Assembly: GCF_947507565.1 (NCBI RefSeq) | Contig: NC_089176.1 | Location: 3,906,001 to 3,970,000 of the forward strand | DNA: 64,000 nucleotides | Source of the DNA: Oscarella lobularis | Taxonomy: Eukaryota; Porifera; Homoscleromorpha; Homosclerophorida; Oscarellidae | Direction of reading: 5' to 3' | Shown here: in pieces, positions 36,390 to 58,000 of the stretch | How the letters are laid out: every line of letters begins with the position of its first letter | Numbering within the stretch: position 1 is the stretch's first letter | Program-made: the position numbers and the translations under genes | The notes under the pieces: generated by a model | Database searches by the model: none | Seen by the model: the letters and a program-made list of their open reading frames with translations, nothing else | Told to the model about the DNA's origin: nothing

Positions 36390-39300
36390 ATGACTACGAG
36401 AGAGCAGAAACTCGTTTTTCTTTTGGCTTCGGACGTTGTCGCAAAGCGCCTGCCTCTACAAACGAACGCATTTGTCGAAACGTTGCGACGACAGGGCGTT
36501 CCTGCGTTGGAGTTGGAGGAAAGGGCGTCTGAGGGCGATGAGATCGAGACAAGACTGCGCGAGACAACGAAGATGCTAAAAGCACTTCACGCGTCGCTTT
36601 CGGCGACAAACGATAAGCGGAAAGACCTTTTTGCCATATTTTGTTGGACTCTTCAAGCGCACAATCCTCGCGTTTGGCAAGAATGTATGTGTTCTCGGAC
36701 CGGTAAGTGATTCAGTCAAAGTGCTGTACATATGTACTACTGTATGTCTGCTTTTTTTCTCAAAGAGCTGACTAATGAAGAGTTGGAGTCAGTTTGTGTA
36801 ACTGAAGAAGTATCTCATCCTTTCCGTAGTAAGAAGGCATTGTCTTGATTTTATGCGCATATGTACGTTTTTTACAGCGTTTCTGCGCGGTGGGGACCAA
36901 AGAGACGAAGGCGAAATAAAAACAGTCCTTCGAGCTATTCTTAAAGTCCAAAAAGACGTCACACAACTACAAAAGTTGCGAAGATGTGTGAACTTGTCTA
37001 GGCGCAGTGATGTGCCAGTTGCAGGCAAGATAGATGTATTCTATATGGGCTGAGCTTATTTCTGATGCAGGATGTTTGGACTGCAAACCCTTGCTTTGGA
37101 GTATATTGAACAATCGAAAAGATGTCGCACATCTACGGAATCTCGCTCCAACCATGCAAAAAGTCATGCACTCAAGTCAGCAACGCTCATGAAATAGGAC
37201 TTCTATATGATGACGCTCAATTTAGGCAACCAATCAGCGTTTGACCGACGTCTCTATGAATTTTGCTGTGAAGAAATCGGCCAGTATTGGCTTCCACTTG
37301 GTCTACGTCTTGGTTTGTCGAGGGATGAGCTCAAGGCTATTGGAGACGAGTTCAATAGCTATGGTGACAACTACAAGGCGCTAGCAGTCATGCGAGGATA
37401 CACAACGAGCAATGACGAAGCGGCGTTTGACACTATTCGCGTCATTCTTGAAGAAATAAAACAAAGCAGCGATTCTTGTGCCAGAGAGAAAAACCAGGAC
37501 ATAATTCGTTCAAGTATGAAGTTATTTTAATTGAATTTATGACATTTTTTGTTTTTAGATGTACCAAGGACAGATAAACGCTTTTATGGTCGTCTTTCAG
37601 AATTGAAAGGAATGGAGCGCTTTTTCTGGGGCTCCAGAGCTAAAGAGAGTCATGTGACTCCCATCTCTTACAAGTTACAGGTACAATAGTTCTCTTAGGT
37701 TAGGCGGGATGGAATTTACTAGAACGTATGAAAGCAGTTTATCTGTGGAGTTGGAGGGGTGGGCAAAACAAGTCTTGCTCTTCAATACATTGCACGCCAC
37801 GAAAGAGCATATCCACATGGCGTAGTTTGCATTGATTCCCAGTCAATGTCAACTGTACAGGCTTCTTTGCAAGAATATGTGAGCAATTGGAAGTAAGGTG
37901 GAGTGCGAATGACGTTGTTAATTGTCTTTCTTAGTTTCTACGGGCAGCCGCAAGGGGCGACGGAAAGTTTGCCGAAGCAAAAGCGGAAAATAATCTTCAA
38001 CGATTGTTTGCTTATTTCTATGAAAGCGTCAAGCAAAACGGCAGGGTCTTGATTTTGTTTGACAATGCGGACGAGCTTGAAGCAATTGCAAAGTATCTTC
38101 CGTATCCTTCCACTTCTTGCCACCTTTTGATAACGACTCGAACAACGCAATCTTGTGAACTATTCAGAGAAGAAAATACCAACGTTGTCATACTTGAGAC
38201 GCTTGAAGAATCAATCGCTATCTCTGCACTCATTGGTTTGGCCGGAAAAGAAAAAGAGACGCTGTCTCCTAGTGAACTCGAAGCCGCTCGAAAGATCGCA
38301 GTTGAGGCTCCTATTGAAGGACTACCCATTGCTCTTCGTCACGCTGGTGCATATCTATTGCGTCATGAGGGCGTCACCTTTGAAGCTTACTGGGAAAAAC
38401 TCGCTCAAGAGAAACGTCAGCTTGAAGCAGCGTCGTTGGATTTGGATAAATTTCTTCGTTTTTTTCGACTTTCACATCTGGAAGAGGATTTGCGTCGAGT
38501 TGGCATCAAAATTCCAAGTGATTTACTTTGTTTCAATATCAACGATATTGATGTCAGCTCATTTGACAGACAATCGCTGGCCAATGCTGTGAAAAAACTT
38601 CATACGACACGTCTCGCGTTTTTAACGTGGGAAATGGATATATCGGACATTGAAGAGAAGTTTCCAGTAGCGTTTGAAATTCTACTATGCTGTTCCGTTA
38701 TGATGTCAAAATCAATTTCACAAGAAGTGATTTCGAGGTTTCTTTTTCTAGTTCATGGCAATTTCGAGTCTCTGCGACTCGTTGAAGGATTGGTATCGTT
38801 GAAGAAGTACACACTTTTGAACAGAGACGAATTCAATGACGGTTTTGTGTACTACAGTATGCACCACCTTATCCATCAGAGCATCTTTGAACGACTGAGG
38901 CAGAACAAAGAGATGCTTGAGTTTGTGCTGGATGTCACAGCAGGCGCTCTTGAGGACGTGATAAATAATACTGAAGGAGACTTATCAAGTGCTAGAGCTC
39001 TTCATTATTATTCAGTTGCGAAGAACATGGTTGTTCTGGGAAGGCTTAAACCTTTTCACATCGCCCACATTAATATTGCCGCGACCAGGTGCTATGATTG
39101 TGGCCAATTTAATGCTTTTGAAGAGTTGGCTCTGATGATGATTTCCAGTGTGACGAACAGGCCGGACTTTTCAGAGCACGAAAAAATTAAAATCCTTCGT
39201 CCGTGTATGTTGCTTACTACCCTATTGTTTGTTTGTTTGTTTGTTCCTGATCTGTGAGCTTTAGATCATTTGAAGCTAAGCAGTTTGGCTTGTCTGCGGG

Positions 39301-40937
39301 GAGACAGCTTTGAGGGAAAGAAGTATTACGCAAAGGCGTTCGTAGACAGCGAATTTCTTACTGACGACGACGACGCCAACATTGAGGGTGAGTCGCTTGC
39401 ATTGAATGTTACTTTCAATACTTAAGATTTTTTGTTAGATTTTCTTATTGCACTAATGTGTGGAGGCGGTCAGGCAAAAGAAGCTGAATTGAATCATTTG
39501 GTCAGTAGGTTGGAAAAACTAGTACAAGTCGACGAGACTCGTTTGCATGGTCTTAGATGGGGTATGTTTGCCGCTGTACTATTAATTTACTACGCTGTCT
39601 TTGTCCATAGCGTATATGCAATTGGGGGCCGTTCTACAGAAAAGCGGTCAGCGGAAAAAATACGAAGATCACGTCAAGTTTCTTCTGTCTCTGTCGTCTT
39701 CGCGTAGCGATCCTGCAAAAGCCGTGACAGGTACGTGTATAAGTAGACGAGTCTGCATTAGTTGACATGGTTTTTTTCTTTTATTTTCTGCAATTGCTTT
39801 AGGACTTATTTGTCTTGGTTACTGCAAATCTAGAGAGGGAGTGTGGGATGAAGCCATTGAGTGCTTTAGCCAAGTTATCCAGATTAACGACGCCTCAAAC
39901 TCAGATGTTCTTTTGCCACATGAAGCTTTCGAGAGTACATTTGAACAGTGGTTTTTAGTTGCATTAATTTATACTTTTTGTGCAGTACGGGCGCATCTTT
40001 TTACTTTCTGCACCAATTCAGGAAATTTTGAGCTTGGGCACCAAGTTTTGAAGGAAGGTTTGCTTATTGTTCAAGCTCATTCTGATTCTGAAAATCTTTT
40101 ATCAGTTGCTTGTAAATCATACATACATACATATACATATTTATATACAGGATTTGTATGTAGATAAGGCATTATATGGTTATAGCCTTTGTTTGTTGAA
40201 GAAATTTACCGAGGCTGTCAGTTATCTTCGATACTGCCTCGCTGTTTGTCCTCGGTCAAAAGAATGCGAATTAGGGCTTTTGCGGAGTAATTGCGATAGG
40301 GACGGGATTTGAAATGTAAATTTGTATTTATTTTTAGTTGTTTCGTACCTTGGAACTTCACTAGTGGCAGTTGAAAAGTTGGATGAAACAGTTCAAATTC
40401 TGAACGAGTTTGATGGTCTGTTCAAAAAGCACATGCACAATTCCCTTTGGCTCTGTTCCCCACTGGGAGGTACAGTACTATAATTACGCGTGTCAGCAAT
40501 GGGTTTTTGCATTGTTTACAGATTTTTTGTTGTTGGCACAGCTGTATATTGTCACGGAGAAATGGGATGGTGCTATATGTCTACTAGACGGCTTTCTGGA
40601 ATTTTGTAAAACACAGGAATTTCCCTTGAGTTATACTACTCTTACAGGTACAAATTGGATTGATTTTTGTAATAAATTAATTTTCCGGTTTTGTACAGCG
40701 ACTGGGCTACTCGCTCGGTGCCTGCTAAACGAAGGTCTCGCTAAAGAAGCATACACAGTGGCAAGCAAGGCGATTAGTGAGTATGAGTCTTTTACAGACA
40801 ACGGACTACTGGAAGCGAGTATGCATTCAGTATAGTACGACAATTTGAATTAAATCAAACTCTTTCCATCTACAGTAAGGTCACTACTGAACGAGGCTGA
40901 GAACCGTTTAGCAGCAAGCGGGTCAACTTCAAGTTGA
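36390..40937 (+). CDS. NLR-like receptor 3: CARD-death-NB-ARC-TPR
   Basis: Third paralogue with the same plan: CARD (MTTREQKLVFLLASDVVAK, NAFVETLRRQGVPALELEE), two helical exons, death domain at 37207-37506, P-loop GVGGVGKTSLALQY near 37,750, NB-ARC exon from about 37,940 (RVLILFDNADELE, LITTRTTQ, EGLPIALRHAGAYL, YSMHHLIHQ) and TPR-like exons. The acidic tract is reduced to DDDDANIE. The final exon acceptor must be the first of two AGs (ctacAG|TAAGG), since the second would give an early stop; this also fixes the acceptor in the other copies. Substitutions such as KPFHIAHINIAATRCYDCGQ cluster in the first TPR region, which would fit changing ligand specificity. No frame break seen in the long exons. 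Confidence 0.85.
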
Positions 40938-41200
40938 TGACACAACTGAGCATATCTCAGGTAAAAACGAAAACAGTAAGTTTTTGTTAAAGAATTAGGA
41001 ATAACTTTAAGTTGGAAAACCTCTCTTGGCAGACGCACCTAGGTTCTCACAAACTTCTTCAGCTCTGTGAAACGCTATGATCAAGAGACGCCAGTAACAT
41101 AATACTTATACACGAAACAGCAGTTAGCCAGCACCCACATACATACATACATAAAGCAAGCGTAAAACGTTTGTACGCAACGCAGACACATGTCTTTTTC

Positions 41201-42580
41201 TCAGTGTCTATTAGTGTTGAAGACAAGTGAGAGTAGCAGAAGGACAGTAATGACCATCCAATTCACGTCCCAACGAAATCCAGCAGACGTTTTGGAACTC
41301 GGCGGCGTCACAGTCGTCGGCAAATACGTCGATCGAACGAGATTGTACTGACCGTCGATTCCCAAAACGACGACAAATTCATACGTTGTCGTCTGCGGAC
41401 AACCGGGCTCTTGGTAAGTGGCCGTCAACTTGATGTGCCCACCACGAACAATCTTTCTTGCAGCTCGTTTCACCTCAATCAACGTCACATTACGAACGGT
41501 TTGATTCAATTTCACTCCAGGACAAAACGCTTCGATTTCGTATGCTCCGAATCGAGCTGCTTCGATGACGTCATCAGCATCAATGCTCACTTCCTCGCTT
41601 CCGCCCACGTGAACGCCGGAGGAAGAACGACTTGCTGTTGACTCGACGCTTCCGTCACTGATATCAAATGGTGCGTAAACCGCATTTTGTCGTTCGATTC
41701 CAAAATCGCTGTCATTCCCGGAAACCATGCGGAAATATCCGCCTTCGCCCCAGCTGACTCCCCAACTATTTTTAACAATCCAATAGTCCAAGCCGCCGCG
41801 ACTCCGCCCATAGCCGACGATTTCAATCAGGTGACGACCAACTATATAATTGAAATCGCCGTATTCGTCGAAGAGGGACTTTTGATAGATTCCGCCACTA
41901 TAAACAGTCAAATCTTGATAGACAAGAATGGAACCGACAACGGGGCCCCTCCGAAGTGCCCGCTTGATATTTTCCGGCGTCGACGGAGTGACTCGACTAA
42001 ACGCACCCAATTTGAATTTCGAAACGAGCGCTTCAGTAATAACGGTTCCCCCGTCGCAAGTCGGCTGACATAGGCCGTATTTTTCCATGAGAACGTCGTC
42101 GTCGTACGGCTGACACACTTCCGGTACGGTTCCGCGTTTATTCAGGTAAGCGAACGCGCTATCCGCGCCGGCCCCGTCGCACCCCTGGCAATCCGGTAGG
42201 GTGCAACACGACGTTACACGATCCATTGAAGTGTCGGTTTGTTTGCTTTGAGCGACGATCGAACGATAGTCGTCGAAAGCGTGAGTCGATGCGAAGGCCC
42301 AGCACGATCCGCAGTTGCCTTGGTCGTCGATTGAGCGAAGGAGCGACGTTTTGCGCCAGTCGATTGTCGTCGATTTGGGATCGTGCGCGTGTAGGTGAGC
42401 GTTTTGGGAGCGGAGTTCGGCTATCGTTTCGGACGCGTGCCAAGGGGCGTTCGCGTTGCTGTTGACGCGTTTCGCGAGGGATTTGAGATGGGTTGATTGT
42501 TTGTGGGGGTTGTCTGGCCGCGCCGCCGTCGCTGCGACGGAAACCAGGAAGAGGAGAGCGGGAGCGAGTAGTTTAGCCAT
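41201..42580 (-). CDS. Cathepsin-like papain-family cysteine protease with C-terminal membrane tail
   Basis: A single-exon gene of 459 residues, unlike its intron-rich neighbours. A signal peptide (MAKLLAPALLFLVSVAATAA) is followed by a short prosegment and the C1A peptidase: IDDQGNCGSCWAFAST with the catalytic Cys and oxyanion Gln, [24 protein letters not shown] with the catalytic His and [17 protein letters not shown] with the Asn. The Cys-rich segment after the active site and LMEKYGLCQPTCDGG resemble cathepsin X/Z or B-like members more than cathepsin L. After the peptidase domain there is an unusual 130-residue extension with N-glycosylation sites (NQTVRNVT), ending in a hydrophobic helix ([16 protein letters not shown]), so it may be membrane-anchored in lysosome or cell surface. 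Lack of introns suggests retrocopying. It lies tail-to-tail with receptor 3. Confidence 0.88.
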   Translation of the reverse strand: MAKLLAPALLFLVSVAATAARPDNPHKQSTHLKSLAKRVNSNANAPWHASETIAELRSQNAHLHAHDPKSTTIDWRKTSLLRSIDDQGNCGSCWAFASTHAFDDYRSIVAQSKQTDTSMDRVTSCCTLPDCQGCDGAGADSAFAYLNKRGTVPEVCQPYDDDVLMEKYGLCQPTCDGGTVITEALVSKFKLGAFSRVTPSTPENIKRALRRGPVVGSILVYQDLTVYSGGIYQKSLFDEYGDFNYIVGRHLIEIVGYGRSRGGLDYWIVKNSWGVSWGEGGYFRMVSGNDSDFGIERQNAVYAPFDISDGSVESTASRSSSGVHVGGSEEVSIDADDVIEAARFGAYEIEAFCPGVKLNQTVRNVTLIEVKRAARKIVRGGHIKLTATYQEPGCPQTTTYEFVVVLGIDGQYNLVRSTYLPTTVTPPSSKTSAGFRWDVNWMVITVLLLLSLVFNTNRH

Positions 42581-43015
42581 CGAAACGTCTTCGCGAAACC
42601 GGGGTCTTTCCGGGATGCCAATGTTTTAATTTATGGGTTAGGTTTTTTAACTGTCTGGTATGTTATTTTAGACTACCTCTGCGCACTTCATGGCAGTTTT
42701 TCGTCGCGATCGCGTACGTAGCGAGTGCGTCTGACTCAACCATTCGTCTATCTACGAATTGTTCCGTGTCACCGTGTCTGTTTCTGAATGAAACCTCAAA
42801 AAAGTAAGTTTCGGTTACTAATTTAGTACGAAATGAAAGCGAAAGGAACTGCCTATCTATCATGAGGGGAAACGAAAGTGGATGCTTTCTGTTTTCTCAT
42901 TTGGACAATTTGGACAAGTGGGCGTGAATGTGTATGACTAATTAGTATCCGAGAGCCTTGATTCGCCGGCTAACTAATCGAATTTCTCTTCACAATACCC
43001 GTACAGTCGACGAAA
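42581..43015. other. Divergent intergenic region, protease and Kelch genes
   Basis: 435 bp between opposite start codons. No TATA box is obvious and I see no gene; short ORFs here have no family support. Confidence 0.4.
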
Positions 43016-44778
43016 ATGCAGAAAGGCGACACAAGCGACAGCGTTTTCGCCTCGTCCGATCACGCAACGACAACCCTACGCTGCCTAAACGACCTTCGCT
43101 CGTCCGGCGAACTATGCGACGTCGTTCTCGACGTCTCCAATCGTCAAATCCGCGCTCATCGCGCCGTTCTCGCGGCGAACAGCGCCTACTTTCGCGCCAT
43201 GTTCTCAACGAGCGGTCTACGCGAAACGCGCGAACGCACAATCGTTCTTCGCGGCGAAACGGACGCGAGAACAATAGCCGCCCTCATTGACTTCGCCTAC
43301 ACGTCCCAAATCGTCGTCTCGCACGCGAACGTCGAACGCTTGCTGGCGACGAGCGATTGCTATCAATTCGTCGGCGTAAAGAACGCCTGTTGCGATTTTC
43401 TCGTCGAGAATCTATCGCCGACGAATTGTTTACGAGTCGACGAATTGGCGCGCACGTACGCATGCGCGTCGCGCGTCGCCGCGGCAGCGCGTCGATTCGC
43501 GCAACGTCATTTTGTTGACGTCACGAAAGGGGCGGAGTTTTTTGCGTCGTCCTTGGAGACCGTTGTCGAGCTCGCGCGCTTGAATTATCTCAATGTCGTA
43601 TCGGAGGATGACGTCGTTGAGGCGATAGTCACGTGGGTGAAACGTCAGAATTTTAGCAATGATGAGCCGATTTCTTTGCTTCCACTTTTGGAGTCGATTC
43701 GACTTGCCTTCGTTTCGTCTTCTCATCTAGCGTTGCTATGGGATTTAGTGGGCGTGGCGAATGACTTTACGGAGTGTCGTCAGCTTTTGGATTGCGTTGT
43801 CTCGGTTTGCTCGACCCCCATACTCCGGTTTCAGTATCGACGAGAGCGTTGGAGTCAGCCGCGACGTAGAAACGGGTTTTCTGAGGTTATCGTTGCAGCT
43901 GGGGGTCAGGCGGGGTCCGGGTCACTTAGCTCTGTCGAACAATATGATATGATTGATCGGAAATGGTCGCCGCTTTCTTCCATGACTTCGTCTCGCTATG
44001 GTCTTGCCTTGGTGTCCGTTGACGATCAGCTGTGCGCTTTGGGCGGCTACAATCAGACAGATGGTTTTGTTAAGACCATGGAATGGCTTGACACCAACAC
44101 AGGAGAGTGGCAGGTTAAAGGAAAAACAATGGATCAACCGAGAAGGTAAATCATAAGCGCATAGTTCCAATATTAAAAATGATTATTAGATATTTTGGAG
44201 CGGTTCAAGTATGCGGTCTCATCTACGCTGTAGGTGGCCATGACGGCAACGCCACTCCTCTTAGATCGGCTCAATGCTATGATCCTAATGCAGACAAGTG
44301 GTACAATCTTGCCCCAATGACCGAACGCCGCATGTACGCCGGTGTCATTGAATCAGATGGCTTCCTATTCGTCGTTGGCGGTCACAACGGAAAACAGAGA
44401 CTCGATACGGTGGAGTGCTATAATCTTGAAACAGATACGTGGCGTAGCATTGCTCCGCTTCCCAGTTGCCGATCTACCGTTGGCTTGGCAACGTGTGGCG
44501 GCTCTTTGTATGCGGTGGGAGGGTACAGCAGGCAAGACTACCTTGCCTCCTGTGATATTTATGATATTCGACTTAATCAGTGGATACCGGGGCCTAGTTT
44601 GAATTTTTCGCGAGCAGCTGCTTGTGTTGGCTGCTGCGAGGGCGTTATCTATGCGTGCGGGGGGTTTAGTAAGGGTTTTATGGGGTCTGTCGAGGTGCTG
44701 GCACCTAGTTCGAATGCTTGGGAGGTTGTAGAGTCGATGAGCACAGGAAAAGCTCACTTTGCATCAGCAGTTTTATAG
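43016..44778 (+). CDS. BTB-BACK-Kelch protein (KLHL family)
   Basis: Two exons, 43016-44145 and 44190-44778, join in phase (AG|A) with a 44-bp intron, giving about 572 residues. BTB domain: LNDLRSSGELCDVVLDVSNR, IRAHRAVLAANSAYFRAMF, TIAALIDFAYTSQIVV. BACK domain: FLVENLSPTNCLRVDELART, FVDVTKGAEFFASSLETVV, DDVVEAIVTWVKR. Six kelch repeats follow, each with GG and a later Y/W pair, for example VIVAAGGQAGSGSLSSVEQY, LCALGGYNQTDGFVKTMEWL, LIYAVGGHDGNATPLRSAQC, FLFVVGGHNGKQRLDTVECY, SLYAVGGYSRQDYLASCDIY and VIYACGGFSKGFMGSVEVL. Members bind CUL3 through BTB and present substrates on the kelch propeller for ubiquitination. Orthology within the KLHL family is not resolved. Confidence 0.9.
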
Positions 44779-44870
44779 AATTTTATTTTTTTACATTTGT
44801 ATTGGACTACAACCTATTTTTGTTATTATGGAAGTTGTACATCTTGCAGTCAGCTTGTATAGTATCCTAA

Positions 44871-45000
44871 TGACGTCACTACTTTAGTTTGATAATGACC
44901 CACGTGACCATTAATTAGCGAAACGTCCTCCGGCACAGTCAGAGCCGTATATAACGGCTCTGTGCACAGTACCCGAATGACGTCACGAGTACCACGTGAC
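44871..45000 (+). promoter_or_regulatory. Duplicated CRE/E-box promoter of the myosin gene
   Basis: Two full CRE palindromes (TGACGTCA at 44871 and 44978) and two CACGTGACC E-box elements (44901 and 44993) alternate. Between them is an inverted repeat CAGAGCCGT-ATATA-ACGGCTCTG (44940-44962) whose centre is TATA-like. Direct repeat of GAACGTCCTC-type sequence follows each E-box. The block is 140-270 bp before the myosin ATG at 45142. Confidence 0.55.
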
Positions 45001-45141
45001 CATGACGAACGTCCTCTACTTAGTGTAACTTCCGGGCGATTGAACACACGTGATCCCGTTCTCGTCTTTCGCAGCGCCGCAGATCCGCAGTATTCGTTCC
45101 ATTGGGGGCCGATTCGATCCCCGAGCAACTTCCCCGACGCG

Positions 45142-54559
<9,418 letters not shown>

Positions 54560-55022
54560 GGAAAAGAATATTATGTTTTAGGGGTTGTCTTTGACATGGA
54601 CAAGGTAAAAAGTGTGCGTGCGTGTCTTCGTTTTGTTTCTTTTCTTTTTTTGTAGTTGTATTGTGTTATATGTGCACGGGTGTCTAATATATTACGACTG
54701 CGAATTGACTGTCTTTGGGAAAATTATTGTAGTTTTGTGTTTAAGTTGATACGGAATACAAAACGTGCAATATACATAGAGCACGCTAAGAGGCGGAACT
54801 GAAGAGAAGTTGCAACGTGCGAAAGAAGCGTTCCCTTCTGATTTTCCTTTACGAGCGTCGAGATGGCGACTTCGTATCGACGTTCTCCGACTCTTTCTTG
54901 TATTCTTTATTGGAGTTTTGCTTGTTTTCGTTCGATTAGCTCATGTTTTTGCAGCGAGCGCCGAATCGAATCGATCGGGATCCGATCTCTGGGCTCTCGT
55001 GCGTAGTCTCTATCGTCTCGGC
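54560..55022 (+). other. Spacer between myosin and UNC13D-like genes
   Basis: About 460 bp holding the myosin 3' region and the promoter or 5' exon of the next gene. A frame open from 54810 codes a hydrophobic stretch (VLRLFLVFFIGVLLVFV) upstream of and in frame with the MFGRLRIRHKS start used below; whether it is translated is unclear. Confidence 0.35.
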
Positions 55023-58000
55023 ATGTTCGGTCGCTTGAGAATACGGCACAAGTCGATTAGTCGCTCGACGAGAACGAAAGAGGAAGAAAACGCAAGGAAA
55101 ACGAGATTTCTCTATCGACGGAAGGGGGTGGGGCTATATTCGCTATTTTGTACAGGGCCAAGCAGTTGGACGGAAGTTTCTTCGAGACGCTCAACGCCCA
55201 ACACATCCAAGAGAACGAAATCGAAATAGAAGCGCCTCAAGTCGCGACGATATCGAATTTCACTTTTGATACTTTTTTCACACGGATTCTCTCCTTTAGG
55301 TTGAAAGTGATAAAAGCGGAGGAGACGACTATGGAGTCCCTTTCGATTATCTGACTATTGCACCTCTCTCGAGCAAAGAGGTAAGAAATATCGAAATTTT
55401 ATTGCTCAGGTCACGTGGTATATATATATAACGTTTATTGAAGCTGGAAATAGCGTACAAATCTCTTCTCAAGACAGCGCAATTTTGGCTCGGAGCCAAA
55501 GAAACGAGTATAGAAAAAATTCGAGACCAATGTCACGCGTACATGAAAAAGGTAAATAATTTTTATTTAATGAGTCTACGGTATATATTTCTGCGCAGGT
55601 TTTCGATGTCGATGAAAGGCAGCACTCTGATTGGCTTAGCTGGACTAAAACCCACGTAAAAGTAAGGATCACGTGATATCTAATTAAAAAATTAATGATT
55701 TGTTTTAGCCTCCTAAACAATTTGTTCGCGTTTCTATCATTGAAGGTCGTAATCTTCCTCCAAAGGATCCAAACGGTATTTTCCTAATTAATTTTGTCAA
55801 TATTTTTATTAACTTTGATTTTTAGGTTTGAGTGATCCGTATTGTATTTTGGGCGTCGTTCGACTCGATCCGGGCATGTTGGACGGGAAATCGAAAACGA
55901 AACACGTGAAGGATCTCGTGAAAGACGAATCGAAATTGGCGACAACAGCCGTCATTCCGACAACTCTCAATCCCAAATGGAACGAACAGTTTGATATGTA
56001 CGAAAGAATGAAGTTGAAGACGTTGGAAAAAATTTGAAATTTTAGTGATATCGAAGACGTGAAAAAGGAATACATTCAAATAGACATATGGTTACAACAA
56101 TAACAAATTATTTTAATTAATAAATGAGTTCTATGTTGAATAGGGATTCCGATTCTGAGGAAAATATTGGTGACGCAATAAAGAATATCAAGAAAGTTCA
56201 AGGGTTATTTGGCTTGAAAAGGTGAGCAGCTTAGTCTCTTTGTCACGTGAGAGTCCACGTGGGGCCCTAGATACTTTCGTCAAATTGCCCAGACGACTGT
56301 TGGCGGAACGGAAGACGATTTTATGGGAAGAGCGCATATTCCCCTCAAGGTCAATGTCATAGCTATTAATTGAATTATTTTAATCAATTTTGCGCTACTA
56401 GGAAATTTCTTCTGATGGATTCGAAGGGTGGATTCAGATTCGCACGCGACGACAGCGACCGAAAAAGGGCGAAATATTCGTCAGAATTCAACTGATGGCC
56501 GACAGCAAAGTAAGAGCTATGACGTCAGTCGTTATTTATTTATTTATTTATTTTCTCTAGTCGACGAAATCCGATGAAGCGTTCGATGAACACAGAAAAA
56601 TTCGTCGACAATTCGTCCATCACGAAGCGACGCAATTACGAGACGTATGTAAAAGATAACCTTTATTATTTTCATTGATTATTGATTTTTAGAGGGGAGG
56701 AGAAGGTGCAACATGTAGCTGGAATGGGCAGTTGAGCAATCACGCCTCCGATCTTCTGAATCAACACGCCATTCAAACAGGCGTAACCGACCTCGAAGTG
56801 GCAATCACGTGCATAAATAAAAAATAAATAAATAATGTTAATTAATACGATGGCGTTTCTTTCAGGGATTGGATTGTTACGGCTGAATACAATGAGAAGC
56901 ACGGGGTCCGGGGTTCTTCTTTGTTGCAAGCGTTGACGCGTCTCGAAGGGGAGTGGGAAAAAGTCGTAGCGCTTCAAAGGGATCCTCTTGATGAATTAGG
57001 GAAAGATAAGGCACGTGATCAACGCTAATGATATTAATTATAAATTATTAATTAAGACGGATAAATTGGTCGCTTCTATTGATTCGTACCGGAAGTGGGC
57101 TCGAAAGATTTTGGTCAAATTTAGACACGTTTTTTCGGCGACAAGGAAGGATAGTCCTCAAAGATTTCTTGCTTTTTTGCAGTGAGTGTGGGCGAGCTCC
57201 TCCTCCCCCTTTCTCCCTCAATTTTTTTTCTATCAGATGCCTTCTCTTGTCTTTTAATCTACCCGTCGCGAAAATTCACCTTTGGGAGAACGATTTTGTG
57301 ACTTTTGTTGAATCAGCTGTTTCAGTAATTAATTAGATAAATTTTTAATTTTTTATTGAGTTGTGCGAACAATAGGAATCGGCTCAATATTGGTTTACGC
57401 AACGTTACGCAGTTGCGCAGCCTATAGTGGAGGTAGGTTATATAATCCATAATTAAAAATTAATTTTATATATATTATTAAGTCTGAACAAAATGAGGTT
57501 TTGTCTTTGGTTGAGTTTGCTCACGATTGCGTTGTGGAGTTGTACAGAGCTCGTCAACTTGATAAAATCGTTTTTAAAAGGTAGTTTCCGGGTTTTGAGT
57601 GTCGCAAAACGAAAAATGTGTCTAGATTACATATTTGCTTTTTTCAAATCACTTTTAAACAAATCGAAAAATTGGTGAGAGTCGCGAGAAAATTTTTTAA
57701 TTAATTAAAATAGGATTTTTCTCATTTTCAGCTGTCTCCTATCGTCGAACTTCGCATTCAAAATGCAACGAAACATTTGACAACGTTGTCTTTCGATTCG
57801 GACGAATTCGTCGAAGTTGCAACGGCTACATTCAAGCTCTATCTCACCATCAAAGAAACGTTTTCACTTCGAGCCGAATTACCAATAGAGTGAGTTCGAA
57901 ATACGACTCAAAAGGGAAACGCTTTGAAGCGTTTTCCTCCCCAAGGTTGCTTGCACAGGTCGAGTTGTTTTCCATGCACAAATCCTTCAAGGCGTTGGTC

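Noticed and set aside
37820-37835. Apparent stop (GCGTAGTTT) in the NB-ARC of receptor 3
   Set aside because: In the correct frame it reads GGC GTA GTT TGC (GVVC), so the frame is intact.
42958-43290. Plus-strand ORF of 110 codons rich in Arg/Ser
   Set aside because: It overlaps the BTB exon of the Kelch gene in another frame; composition is a shadow of that coding sequence.
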